A DNA stretch of 64,000 nt from Leptolyngbya sp. NIES-3755 (GTDB taxonomy: Bacteria > Cyanobacteriota > Cyanobacteriia > Leptolyngbyales > Leptolyngbyaceae): contig AP017311.1 in NCBI GenBank assembly GCA_001548435.1, positions 27,469-91,468 of the forward strand, written 5' to 3'. Below, in pieces: positions 26,578 through 34,331 of this stretch. Every line of letters starts with the position of its first letter. The first letter of the stretch is position 1. A program made the position numbers and the translations under genes. The notes below the pieces were generated by a model. The model was not told the origin of the DNA, did not search any database, and saw only the letters and a list, made by a program, of their open reading frames with translations.

Positions 26578-27060
26578 CTACTCGCAGGACTTTTGCGCCA
26601 GGATTGCCAGCGCTGCTTCGTAATCCCGACCTACAAGGTAAGCAAAGTGATAGTAACTCGCAACATAGAAATCACAGCCATACTTTTGGTAGCGATCAGC
26701 GACAGCAAGGAAGCCATACCGGGCATCACCCAGCTTCGTAAACCATTCTTGATGATACGTGTCTTGCAGAAACAGCGTCAGCGTCTGTTGGTCTGCGCTC
26801 GCCATCAATCGAATCACAGCAATGTCAGCATGATGCGATCGCGCTACGGGCAACAGCAGGTGGTACCCTTCAACGGTGAGAAACTCTGCCAAACTGTCTT
26901 CGCGATGCGAACTGTAAGACTCCTCTGGCAACTTGAGAAAATGATGCCACTGCATCCAGAATTCGTGTTTGCTGTCAAAGCCCGGATCGATATCTAAGCG
27001 CCACTGTTGGTCTTGGCACAAATCATCGAAGACAGCCTGCGGCAAATCTGTAAGTTTCAT
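26578..27060 (-). CDS. Unknown protein of the unknown-gene series
   Basis: 160 residues, GAGGAA before the ATG. It is rich in Trp, Tyr and His (EFWMQWHHFLKLPEESYSSH, DARYGFLAVADRYQKYGCDF). Acidic, no signal peptide, no recognised domain. The 140-base gap to the next gene is the longest gap between genes in this part of the series. Confidence 0.6.
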   Translation of the reverse strand: MKLTDLPQAVFDDLCQDQQWRLDIDPGFDSKHEFWMQWHHFLKLPEESYSSHREDSLAEFLTVEGYHLLLPVARSHHADIAVIRLMASADQQTLTLFLQDTYHQEWFTKLGDARYGFLAVADRYQKYGCDFYVASYYHFAYLVGRDYEAALAILAQKSCE

Positions 27061-27267
27061 GACTGGTGTTCCTCGGTTTTATCTGTGATCACGCTCGTTC
27101 TGAAGCAATCACGAATCCCTGTCGTCTTGGTCAAGGTTCTCGACAGGCATCATGGGCATGATGCTGAAAGGTGTTTTGATGCTTTCTCATTTCGTTCGGG
27201 ATTGATTCTGACTCGTGCCCCGCTGCCAGCGTGAGCGCCATTCAGTTCACTAACTGAGTCGGAACTG

Positions 27268-27399
27268 TCATTTGGACTCGAAGCATGAGGCAATTTCAGG
27301 ACATGAACTCATCAGAACGGGGCGGTAAGTACGGATAGATGCGGGTTCGGGCTGCCACAAGCCTGCATTATCGACCTGTAGAGTTGCAAATAAGGGCAT
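27268..27399 (-). CDS. Possible 43-residue protein
   Basis: ATG 27399 is preceded by GAGGAA at good spacing and opens MPLFATLQVDNAGLWQPEPA, ending FESK. The start MPLF resembles that of the gene at 26108. It fills an otherwise empty gap within the series. It could also be a truncated paralogue. Evidence is limited to the ribosome binding site and strand. Confidence 0.35.
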   Translation of the reverse strand: MPLFATLQVDNAGLWQPEPASIRTYRPVLMSSCPEIASCFESK

Positions 27400-27487
27400 C
27401 ACAACGTTCCTCGCTTAAATCGGAATGATCGCCGGAATTGACCATTGAGCCACGCTTCAATTCATCCAGCGGCGGTTGAACGGGTCT

Positions 27488-27886
27488 TCAATCCCACCAG
27501 CAAAATAGAATGGTGTCTTCGTGTGCAGAACCGAGTAGTCGTCGCACCGATTCCCCCACGTACTGCCCAACTTCACCGCCCCAAGTTTGGGCAACCTGGC
27601 GCATCGGAGTGACCGCATCCTCCTGAGAAACGAGAATGTAGAGCGTGTCGAGATTCCAACATCGGTGCAGGTCGCGTAACGGCAGCAGCAAGCCGAGCGG
27701 CAGTTCGCCGTCAAACGATCTCACGATCGGTCGCCCCATCAAAAACGATCTCCACAACGAGCGATGGGTTTCTAGATCATGCAGGATTTGTCCTGCATCA
27801 AAGCGTCCCGCACTGGCATTGATTAACATCGCGATTGCCAGTTCTTGAGCGGTACAATCACCAATCGGCTTCGTTCGATCCAGCAT
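27488..27886 (-). CDS. Paralogous family B protein, single domain
   Basis: 132 residues from ATG 27886, chosen for GGAGAATTCT just upstream. Family B marks: KPIGDCTAQELAIAMLINAS, then FDAGQILHDLETHRSLWRSF, LDTLYILVSQEDAVTPMRQV and ESVRRLLGS. It aligns over its length with each domain of the gene at 9738. Unknown function. It sits two genes downstream of a family A gene, the same association as at 9-11 kb. Confidence 0.65.
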   Translation of the reverse strand: MLDRTKPIGDCTAQELAIAMLINASAGRFDAGQILHDLETHRSLWRSFLMGRPIVRSFDGELPLGLLLPLRDLHRCWNLDTLYILVSQEDAVTPMRQVAQTWGGEVGQYVGESVRRLLGSAHEDTILFCWWD

Positions 27887-27933
27887 AGAATTCTCCAGTT
27901 TGATAGGGTGCATCAGGCGGTGCGAGATTGCTT

Positions 27934-28392
27934 CTATCCAGAAGCAGGAAGAGTCGGCAGATCGTTCATCTGTACGCCCCACGTCCAAGTGGCTCGCAAT
28001 TTCACACTCGAAAGCTCGATCGTTGCAGCAGGTTCAAAGCAGTGATAAAACTCACGGCGCTGCGAACGGGAAACACAGCCCTCGATGCAAATGCCGCTGA
28101 GGGCGACAGGTTGTTCCCACACACCAGACGCAACAAATCCCTCGAAATAGCACTTCAGTCCGATGAATGTGGGCGATCTTGCTACGGCGATCAGGTGACG
28201 GGGTGGAATCCACAAGTTTTCTTGATCGTCACCATCCACGAACGATCGAGCAATGAGCTGTTCAAGTTGCTCGATGCTCAAATGGTCAAACGTAGCTCGG
28301 CGCTTGAAGCCTTCTCCCGACCAGTCGAGCGGTTCGCCAAAAATTAGGGTATCGCGGGTCTGGTCATCTAAATCGAGCGTAAAAGGGGTCAT
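27934..28392 (-). CDS. Unknown protein of the unknown-gene series
   Basis: 152 residues from ATG 28392 (MTPFTLDLDDQTRDTLIFGE), with GAGG upstream. Segments IARSFVDGDDQENLWIPPRH, GLKCYFEGFVASGVWEQPVA and EFYHCFEPAATIELSSVKLR suggest a mostly beta domain. No known domain is recognised. 47 bases upstream of the family B gene, same strand. Confidence 0.6.
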   Translation of the reverse strand: MTPFTLDLDDQTRDTLIFGEPLDWSGEGFKRRATFDHLSIEQLEQLIARSFVDGDDQENLWIPPRHLIAVARSPTFIGLKCYFEGFVASGVWEQPVALSGICIEGCVSRSQRREFYHCFEPAATIELSSVKLRATWTWGVQMNDLPTLPASG

Positions 28393-28526
28393 CGTGGTTG
28401 CCTCATTTTGGGTTGATTCGGGTGCGATCAGGGTCGATCTCAGGGGGCAAAGTTCATAAAAATTGCGAACTTTCGATTTTGTTCTGTTCGTCGAAGGTCG
28501 GAGAGCCAGATGCACGATCGAGTAAG

Positions 28527-28937
28527 TTACAAATTGTCAAACAGAGGTAGTGCATCCTCCGTATCAGCATCCGCAACGGGTCGAAGATCAAGTCGATTAA
28601 GTTGGGTCAGAAGTGTGTCGTACCGTCCTTCCACATACAGCGCCCGCAAGTCGTAAAAATATTGCAGGTGCTCGTCCGTCGCTGCCAGTTCTCCAATGAG
28701 AAGGCTGGTTTCTAACGCCTGTAACTGTGCTTGGCAGACCCGCTTGTATTCCTGATGCATTTGGTCGATGATCCAGCTTTGGGTCTTAAGTGCTTGCTCG
28801 AAGCGAATCCAGCCGTGTTCCATCCCCCAGCGGTTCAAGGCAAGTCCACGACCCCAGAACCAACACCTCGATCGACACCATCTGTCGCGTGACATCAATC
28901 GCTTCATAGCAATCTCATCCTCTTCACTAAAGTTCAC
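28527..28937 (-). CDS. Unknown helical protein coupled to a family A gene
   Basis: 136 residues. GTG 28937 overlaps the TAG of the family A gene by one base (TAGTG), suggesting translational coupling; ATG at residue 11 is an alternative start. The protein is mostly helical (FEQALKTQSWIIDQMHQEYK, CQAQLQALETSLLIGELAAT) with an acidic end. A Trp- and Gly-rich segment (WFWGRGLALNRWGMEHGW) is distinctive. Family not recognised. Confidence 0.55.
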   Translation of the reverse strand: MNFSEEDEIAMKRLMSRDRWCRSRCWFWGRGLALNRWGMEHGWIRFEQALKTQSWIIDQMHQEYKRVCQAQLQALETSLLIGELAATDEHLQYFYDLRALYVEGRYDTLLTQLNRLDLRPVADADTEDALPLFDNL

Positions 28938-29605
28938 TAAAGGTCAAATCCTTGAAAATGTACTACCCTGACATTGAGGTTGAAGAGCTGACCGACAAAC
29001 AGCACCAAACACGCGAGTTCCTGCACGACGACAAGCTTTAAGCGAGCAATTCCCCCATCTAGGCAAGGATCAACCTGTGGCAGTTGGGTCAGAATCTGCT
29101 CGATCTGGGCGACCCGCTCAGACCATCGATCCAGTGCGTGAACGGAGACGTGAACGGGTTGCTGCCAGCCATCGACTTCAACTTGCATCCGTATTACCGC
29201 ATCCCCCGCGTCCGCCCCATCAGGAGTGTCGAATTGAATCTGTTCAATCTCTTGTAGATGGATCGCCGTCGGAACAGAATTGAGCAACCAAAACGCTGGG
29301 GTGAGCGCAAGGCGGAGTGTCATGGGTGGAGAGATCGCGTCGCACTCAGTTTGCTCCAGTAGCGATTCGATAAATGCTGCAAACTGCGGGGTTTTGAGTA
29401 GGACTCTGGCATCCGTTGCGAGAGCGGGTCGCATCTGGTCGAGGCAATCCTGTTGAGCCTGAATGAGCTTAGACTCTTCCTGCCGAATCGTTAAGAGTTG
29501 GGAGGTAATCTGCTGACGCAGCCGATTCAATTGATCGCTCATCGCGATCGTTCTCTGCTGCTGATAGGCATCGTAAGTTGCGAGTAATTCACCCAGGGTT
29601 AACAT
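28937..29605 (-). CDS. Paralogous family A protein (best intact reference)
   Basis: 222 residues from ATG 29605 (MLTLGELLATYDAYQQQRTI); the frame is open further upstream, but the other members begin here. Layout: coiled coil at about 5-60 (SDQLNRLRQQITSQLLTIRQ), signature ALATDARVLLKTPQFAAFIE at about 75, beta-rich centre with VEVDGWQQPVHVSVHAL, and a helical end VVVQELACLVLFVGQLFNL. No known domain is recognised. It is the first gene of the minus-strand series that runs down to 19.7 kb. Confidence 0.68.
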   Translation of the reverse strand: MLTLGELLATYDAYQQQRTIAMSDQLNRLRQQITSQLLTIRQEESKLIQAQQDCLDQMRPALATDARVLLKTPQFAAFIESLLEQTECDAISPPMTLRLALTPAFWLLNSVPTAIHLQEIEQIQFDTPDGADAGDAVIRMQVEVDGWQQPVHVSVHALDRWSERVAQIEQILTQLPQVDPCLDGGIARLKLVVVQELACLVLFVGQLFNLNVRVVHFQGFDL

Positions 29606-30009
29606 CAGTGGGCAACCTGCTTCAGTACGTCGATCAAGGTCAGATATTCCATCAAGCACTTTCTCGCTAAGGCGGGGAGCCAATGCCCGAGACAGGCACC
29701 GGCAGGTGCCCTGCCCATCGCTTGGTTGACAAGTCAAGGGTCGATTTGGAACAGTTTTTCCAGCGAGGGTAACAACACATCAACCAGCAAGAACTAGAGA
29801 TTAGCGAGACCGTTCAGGTTCAATCCTCACAGCAGCAACTCGATTTGATGTCGGCGATCAACCAAATGCTCAACCATTGGAGAAGAACTCATAATCGTAC
29901 AATCGTATTACTGTGTTCTCTTGATTAAACTGATCCTTTCGCCATTGTGCAAGACTCAGTCGCCAACTCATGTCGTGACGACAGGAATGGATGAAGTAGA
30001 GCAGCAAGA
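29606..30009. other. Gap with a possible decayed plus-strand frame
   Basis: No intact gene. On the plus strand 29713-29928 reads HRLVDKSRVDLEQFFQRG, a TAA at 29770, then INQQELEISETVQVQSSQQQ and LDLMSAINQMLNHWRRTHNR. Codon use looks coding, so this may be the tail of a dead gene. GGCACC/GGTGCC forms a small hairpin near 29697. Confidence 0.3.
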
Positions 30010-30357
30010 CTAGGGTGACTCAAAGTCTTCTGACTCTGAATCGGCTGATTCCTCGATTCCATCGGTTGACTCGTCGGGCAAATTGCACCATTCATCGAGT
30101 AAAGCGTAGGGTAATTGCTCCGCATTCCGCCACACAAAGTCGATCGTCGCCAATCGCCGGCAGTGATGCTCTGGAGCCGGACGACTCCCCGCTCCCGTGC
30201 TAAACCAATGTGCCACCGTATCTCTGGTCACGCCCACCAAACGAGCGATATCTGGATAATCCAGCTCCCAGCGTTGCAGGAAGGTTTGCGGTGAGAGTGG
30301 GGGTGGGCAGTTTCTGTAGCGATCAAACAATTCCCACTGTTCATCCGTCGGGTACAT
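30010..30357 (-). CDS. HTH protein, second gene of duplicated module (copy 1)
   Basis: 115 residues. Core: LSPQTFLQRWELDYPDIARL, then GVTRDTVAHWFSTGAGSRPA and HHCRRLATIDFVW. This is the pattern of a small HTH protein (RW..s...IA...g.s..TV..WFs.G..R.p....rRLA.id). The C-terminal 25 residues are acidic. The ATG overlaps the stop of the upstream partner by one base (TGATG). Paralogue of the gene at 32114. Probably DNA-binding; target unknown. Confidence 0.7.
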   Translation of the reverse strand: MYPTDEQWELFDRYRNCPPPLSPQTFLQRWELDYPDIARLVGVTRDTVAHWFSTGAGSRPAPEHHCRRLATIDFVWRNAEQLPYALLDEWCNLPDESTDGIEESADSESEDFESP

Positions 30358-30668
30358 CAGGCAGCAACCTCAAGGCGAATTAAATCGATATCTTCCTCGA
30401 ATGCCCAATCTGCGACGCAATCTGAACCAGAAGGGCTAGAGCGATTTAGTAGAACTAAGTAGTGGTAGCCGTTCGCCACCACACTGACGCTATTGGCATA
30501 CACCAAGCCGATAATCGTCCCAAAGCCACTCGTGGAGACGTTGATCCACTGCACGGTTTGCCCTAGCTGAAATTTGGGCAGGGTGAAGCGATCCGGCAGA
30601 GTTTGAGTGAAGTCGATGACCGTTGTGATCGAAGTGGGAGGAGCATTCATCGGGCGAGGCGTGTTCAT
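30357..30668 (-). CDS. Small beta-rich protein, first gene of duplicated module (copy 1)
   Basis: 103 residues. The core KFQLGQTVQWINVSTSGFGT, then VSVVANGYHYLVLLN, and DCVADWAFEEDIDLI matches the gene at 32361 position for position (KFIVGDCVYWFRV, LGWHYLIQLD, CKSDWGFEADLAIL). The alternating strands and short length suggest a small barrel, of the size of an SH3 or Tudor fold (inferred). It is coupled to the HTH gene downstream. Function unknown. Confidence 0.65.
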   Translation of the reverse strand: MNTPRPMNAPPTSITTVIDFTQTLPDRFTLPKFQLGQTVQWINVSTSGFGTIIGLVYANSVSVVANGYHYLVLLNRSSPSGSDCVADWAFEEDIDLIRLEVAA

Positions 30669-30806
30669 CTGTGGGGTGCCGAATGAGAACTGCTGCTATT
30701 AAAACCGGCACCGCTATCCTTGCCAAGACGATCAGACAAATCCCTGTTAAGCCGACACGAAAGCTGTCAAGCTGACAACCTCGATCGTTATCGTTCTTTA
30801 CACAAG

Positions 30807-30822
30807 CAGTATTGCAATACTG
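30807..30822. promoter_or_regulatory. 16-bp perfect palindrome between divergent genes
   Basis: CAGTATTGCAATACTG lies between the divergent starts at 30668 (minus) and 30930 (plus). A symmetric operator for a dimeric regulator is plausible. Which protein binds is not known. Confidence 0.45.
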
Positions 30823-30929
30823 TGGTGCTTGCCCATCGGAGGTTTCCGCGCTGATTCAATCTTTCACGCACTGAGAGAAGTGCTACAACATCAGTATCAC
30901 AGTGCAGGAACCGTAGGAGAACAAACAGC

Positions 30930-31328
30930 ATGAAAGGGCTTGCCTTAGTTGCATCCGTCCTATTGGCAATGACTTTGCCTCTGAGCGCCGCCGAATACCA
31001 GGGCAAAACGATCGATGGTCGAAGACTACCCGCTCAAGTGTACTCGTATGGCACTGGCGGAGTGTTTGAGGCTGAGGTGGAATTCAAGGAAGATCTTGCC
31101 ACTGTTTACTTCATCAACGGTGGGCAGTTGCAGATTCGGCTGAATCAGTCCACGATTCGTGACCCAGGCAATATTGTGGGATACGGGCGTGTGGAGCAGC
31201 TTCCACTGGGACGATCGTTGAGTATTGGTGTGGGGACAGACCCCGGTTTGAGCGGCAGTGTGACTGTTGGCACAGGAGCTTTGAATGACACCTGGGTCGT
31301 TCGTTTATTGTCTAGTTCACCGTTGTGA
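30930..31328 (+). CDS. Small exported protein
   Basis: 132 residues with a clear signal peptide (MKGLALVASVLLAMTLPLSA, cleavage after SAA) and GGAG before the ATG. The mature part is mostly beta (AEVEFKEDLATVYFINGGQL, SIGVGTDPGLSGSVTVGTGA). Family not recognised. It is flanked by the two copies of the duplicated HTH module. Confidence 0.7.
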   Translation: MKGLALVASVLLAMTLPLSAAEYQGKTIDGRRLPAQVYSYGTGGVFEAEVEFKEDLATVYFINGGQLQIRLNQSTIRDPGNIVGYGRVEQLPLGRSLSIGVGTDPGLSGSVTVGTGALNDTWVVRLLSSSPL

Positions 31329-31452
31329 TGAGACTTTAGCCGACGGAGAGACAGGCGTGTTGTTTGGAATGATAAGATTGCGGAAAACCAACAGCGCGAA
31401 AGAGCAGAAGCCAGCAGTGTAAATTTCTCCCCAAGAAGTCTCCGGAACAGAC

Positions 31453-32079
31453 ATGGTTCAAATTCTTCAAGCTAAAACAATTACGCTGCGTGACCTGATC
31501 GATCGCTTTGATCTGAAACTCGTGCGCGATGAGCAATTTTTCCACGAATGGCAAAACGATTTGCCGATCGTAACCGAGGTCGAGCAGCAATTCCTCGATC
31601 GCGTCGTGGATGGCTTCATTAACCTGCTCAATTACCCACCTCTGCTTGAGGACGTGGTGCGAATGGCGATCGTAGACCCGCTCCTGTTTCTCGGTGGCTT
31701 TTATCTACCGCCGTTTCACGTTCGTTCAGAACCGTCGATCGAACTTTCAGTTGAAGACGACGAAGTAGTGATATCGGGTAGCCTCGATACGCTTGTTCTC
31801 AAAGACCAGTTGTGGGTGTTAGTCGTCGAATCAAAGCGAGCATCGTTTTCAGTAGAGGCAGGACTCGCTCAGATTTTGACTTATATGCTGGCAACACCAA
31901 CGCCTGAGAGACCCTGCTTCGGCATGATTACCAGCGGAGGGAGCTTCATGTTCATCAAACTCATTCCGAGTCCAACACCCCGATATGCGACCTCTCGATT
32001 GTTCGGCGTTCGGAACCGAGGGGATTTAACGATCGTGTTTCAGATCCTCAAGCGGTTGGGTGAGTTGGTGCAGGATTGA
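31453..32079 (+). CDS. PD-(D/E)XK restriction-endonuclease-like protein
   Basis: 208 residues. The nuclease core is visible as VISGSLDTLVLKDQLWVLVV followed by ESKRASFSVEAGLAQILTYM: an Asp, then ExK at about residues 120-138. The upstream EVEQQFLDRVVDGFINLLNY and the downstream CFGMITSGGSFMFIKL are typical of the single-chain nuclease-like proteins found in many copies in cyanobacteria. No methyltransferase is nearby. It may be an orphan defence or repair nuclease. The ribosome binding site is weak. Confidence 0.75.
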   Translation: MVQILQAKTITLRDLIDRFDLKLVRDEQFFHEWQNDLPIVTEVEQQFLDRVVDGFINLLNYPPLLEDVVRMAIVDPLLFLGGFYLPPFHVRSEPSIELSVEDDEVVISGSLDTLVLKDQLWVLVVESKRASFSVEAGLAQILTYMLATPTPERPCFGMITSGGSFMFIKLIPSPTPRYATSRLFGVRNRGDLTIVFQILKRLGELVQD

Positions 32080-32113
32080 TGCGCTTTTTTAACTCACAGG
32101 CAGTGCAACTGTC

Positions 32114-32386
32114 TTATTCCTGCAACAACCGCCAAATATAATCAATCTCTACACTATGAACCAGCAGGAAGTCTGCGATTGCTAACAGTCTCTGATAGCT
32201 CTCAGATGGAGGTCGGCGTGCCGTTCCTTCGCTGAACCAATGTTCGACGGTCGAAAGTGAGCAGCAGCAAATTTGGCTGATTTGGCGATAGTTGAGCGTC
32301 CATCGTGCAATGAATTCTTCTGGTGTGAGCAGCGGTAGCGCCAAGAATTGTTCAAGCAGTTTAGTCTGAGTCTGATTCAAGCGCAT
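32114..32386 (-). CDS. HTH protein, second gene of duplicated module (copy 2)
   Basis: 90 residues. LTPEEFIARWTLNYRQISQI, CCCSLSTVEHWFSEGTARRP and SYQRLLAIADFL align with the HTH core of the gene at 30010. It lacks the acidic tail of copy 1. The three cysteines at the start of the recognition region are unusual. It overlaps its partner by 26 bases. Confidence 0.7.
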   Translation of the reverse strand: MRLNQTQTKLLEQFLALPLLTPEEFIARWTLNYRQISQICCCSLSTVEHWFSEGTARRPPSESYQRLLAIADFLLVHSVEIDYIWRLLQE

Positions 32387-32672
32387 TCTCGTCGTTCTCC
32401 GAATCTAAAATTGCCAAGTCCGCCTCGAAGCCCCAGTCGGATTTGCAGTGAGCGAACGAGGGGCTATGAGGATCAAGCTGAATCAAGTAGTGCCAACCGA
32501 GTGCTTGAACGCTGCCCTCTGTACCGTAGCAGCAATCCACGACGGCACCGAAATCTTGGGACGGAACGCGAAACCAATAAACGCAATCGCCAACAATAAA
32601 TTTGGCGCGTGGAATCGTTAGATTACTGCTTCCTGAAACAGCAACGAACGAACATGATTGATCATTAAACAT
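32361..32672 (-). CDS. Small beta-rich protein, first gene of duplicated module (copy 2)
   Basis: 103 residues, the same length as its paralogue at 30357. Shared positions include the LG/VG..V.W..V..., GWHYLIQLD and SDWGFEADLAIL segments. The last 12 residues are strongly acidic. Unknown function. Confidence 0.65.
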   Translation of the reverse strand: MFNDQSCSFVAVSGSSNLTIPRAKFIVGDCVYWFRVPSQDFGAVVDCCYGTEGSVQALGWHYLIQLDPHSPSFAHCKSDWGFEADLAILDSENDENALESDSD

Positions 32673-32777
32673 AACGATAAGAACTTAAAAATTCATCACA
32701 TCTTGATCACGCAATGACCGGACAAATATTCTGCTGTGTCAAAGCAAGGATATTATACGCAATTTCCGTACTTAAAT

Positions 32778-33020
32778 TCATTGCGAATCCTTCAAATAAT
32801 TCGGCGGCGGATTCAATTCTCGAATTTGATTTAGCAGATTCTCTTTCGCAAGAATATTGAGTACGTAATCAGGGCGACCCGCAAAATCTCTACCCCATCC
32901 TTCAATTGTACGTTTTGACAGCCCTGTTGCCTCGGCAAGTGCAGATACGCTCGCCGTATAAAATCCTCGTTCTTCAGGATTTCCTTTCACCCAACGGCTA
33001 CAAAAATCGATCGGTTCCAA
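32778..33020 (-). CDS. Small HTH-like protein
   Basis: 80 residues from TTG 33020; a TAA lies two codons upstream, so no longer start exists. FCSRWVKGNPEERGFYTASV, then SALAEATGLSKRTIEGWGRD, is an HTH with the same RW...TI..W spacing logic as the two module proteins nearby. It could be a further diverged relative or a 5'-truncated gene. Confidence 0.45.
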   Translation of the reverse strand: MEPIDFCSRWVKGNPEERGFYTASVSALAEATGLSKRTIEGWGRDFAGRPDYVLNILAKENLLNQIRELNPPPNYLKDSQ

Positions 33021-33292
33021 TGGTTATTCTGTGAAAACATCGCCCCTATCATGCCTTGTTTGCTGAGCCATGAAAATATGCCTGATCCTGAAAATACGCA
33101 ATTCAAGTATTTATCTTGTATGCTGAATAAGAAGAATAAACAGAATCACTGAGGAATTAAATTTGGTCTGATATTGCTGCAATCATAGACTGATGAGTGA
33201 GACTTTCAGCCCTGTTTCTAAAGCTAATCTATGATTAAACCGATCACCTGAAAAACCGCAAAAATGAAAACTAAACGCTTCCTCTCGATCGC

Positions 33293-33840
33293 ATGACCAC
33301 CTCCGCCGAATATCAACGCCGCATCGAAATCTATGACCGCGCTCAACTCCTCGACCTTTGGACACAAATTCAAGCCTGCAACACTCCCAATTGGGAACCT
33401 GGCAAAGCTCTCGAATACCTAATCATTCGTGCTTTTGAACTTGAAGGAGCTGATGTCACCTATCCCTACAGCATCCCGATCGCCAGAACCATCATCGAGC
33501 AAATCGATGGAGCCGTCTACAGCGACGGACTGTTCTGCCTCGTCGAATGCAAAGACCAAGCGAACAACATTGCATCGAACCCGTTGCCAAACTTCGCAAC
33601 CAACTGCTACGCCGACCCGCAGGTGTGATTGGTATCGTGTTTAGCACAACCGAATTTACGGAAGCCACCCAAATTTTGGCACAGTACAATGCAAATCAAG
33701 CGATTCTGCTTTGGGATGGCACTGAAATCGATTATGCGCTTATCCATCAACAAATGCGAACCGGGCTAATGCAGAAATACCGATACTGTGTTGAACGTGC
33801 GTTACCTAACTTCAAAATCAATTTAGGAGATTTGCTATGA
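33293..33840 (+). pseudogene. Restriction endonuclease-like protein with a frameshift
   Basis: ATG 33293 opens MTTSAEYQRRIEIYDRAQLL and reaches the nuclease core IIEQIDGAVYSDGLFCLVEC-KDQ (D...ECK). Near 33570 the frame shifts; the continuing frame reads IEPVAKLRNQLLRRPAGVIG, then IVFSTTEFTEATQILAQYNA, and ends at 33840. Together they make an Mrr-like nuclease of about 180 residues. The stop overlaps the next ATG by four bases, so the pair was an operon. One indel separates it from activity, unless it is a sequencing error. Confidence 0.7.
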
Positions 33841-34331
33841 CCTTAGCCTATGTCGTTACTGATCGCGAAACCGATATTGCAATTCTGAAGAAGCTTCTTC
33901 CTCTAGAACTCGCCGAATCGCTCACGTTCTATGCCGCACACGGGAAATATTCCGCTCGTTCCGCCGCAGGCACCTTGTTGTCGGCTCGAATGCGACCTGT
34001 TGCGTTAGTGCTAGATGCGGATACGGAAAATCCCGATGAAGTTCGAGAAAAAATTGAGTTAGTGAATACCATGCTTTATCCAGCGAGTTCTCCGGAAACG
34101 CCCTTCAAAGTCTTTCTCGCAACTCCCTCGATCGCATCCATCCTATCTTCACCGAGCGGCGATCAGGCTGCATCAATGGAAACGCTTGATCGTCTCACTC
34201 CAACCCAAATTCAGTCCCTTCAACGTCACTCGCTGATCCAACAATTGATCGAATTTCTATCAAGCCTGACTCAGCAAATGCTACATCAGCCAATCAGATT
34301 GATAGATACACAAGTTAACTCATTACTCTGA
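33837..34331 (+). CDS. TOPRIM-like protein paired with the nuclease
   Basis: 164 residues. AYVVTDRETDIAILKKLLPL supplies the conserved glutamate region and RPVALVLDADTENPDEVREK the DxD of a TOPRIM fold (DUF3226/OLD-like). These bind metal and cleave or bind nucleic acid. The gene is coupled by ATGA to the nuclease gene upstream. Such nuclease plus TOPRIM pairs may be defence modules (inferred). Its 3' end overlaps the convergent recD2 by 9 bases. Confidence 0.6.
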   Translation: MTLAYVVTDRETDIAILKKLLPLELAESLTFYAAHGKYSARSAAGTLLSARMRPVALVLDADTENPDEVREKIELVNTMLYPASSPETPFKVFLATPSIASILSSPSGDQAASMETLDRLTPTQIQSLQRHSLIQQLIEFLSSLTQQMLHQPIRLIDTQVNSLL

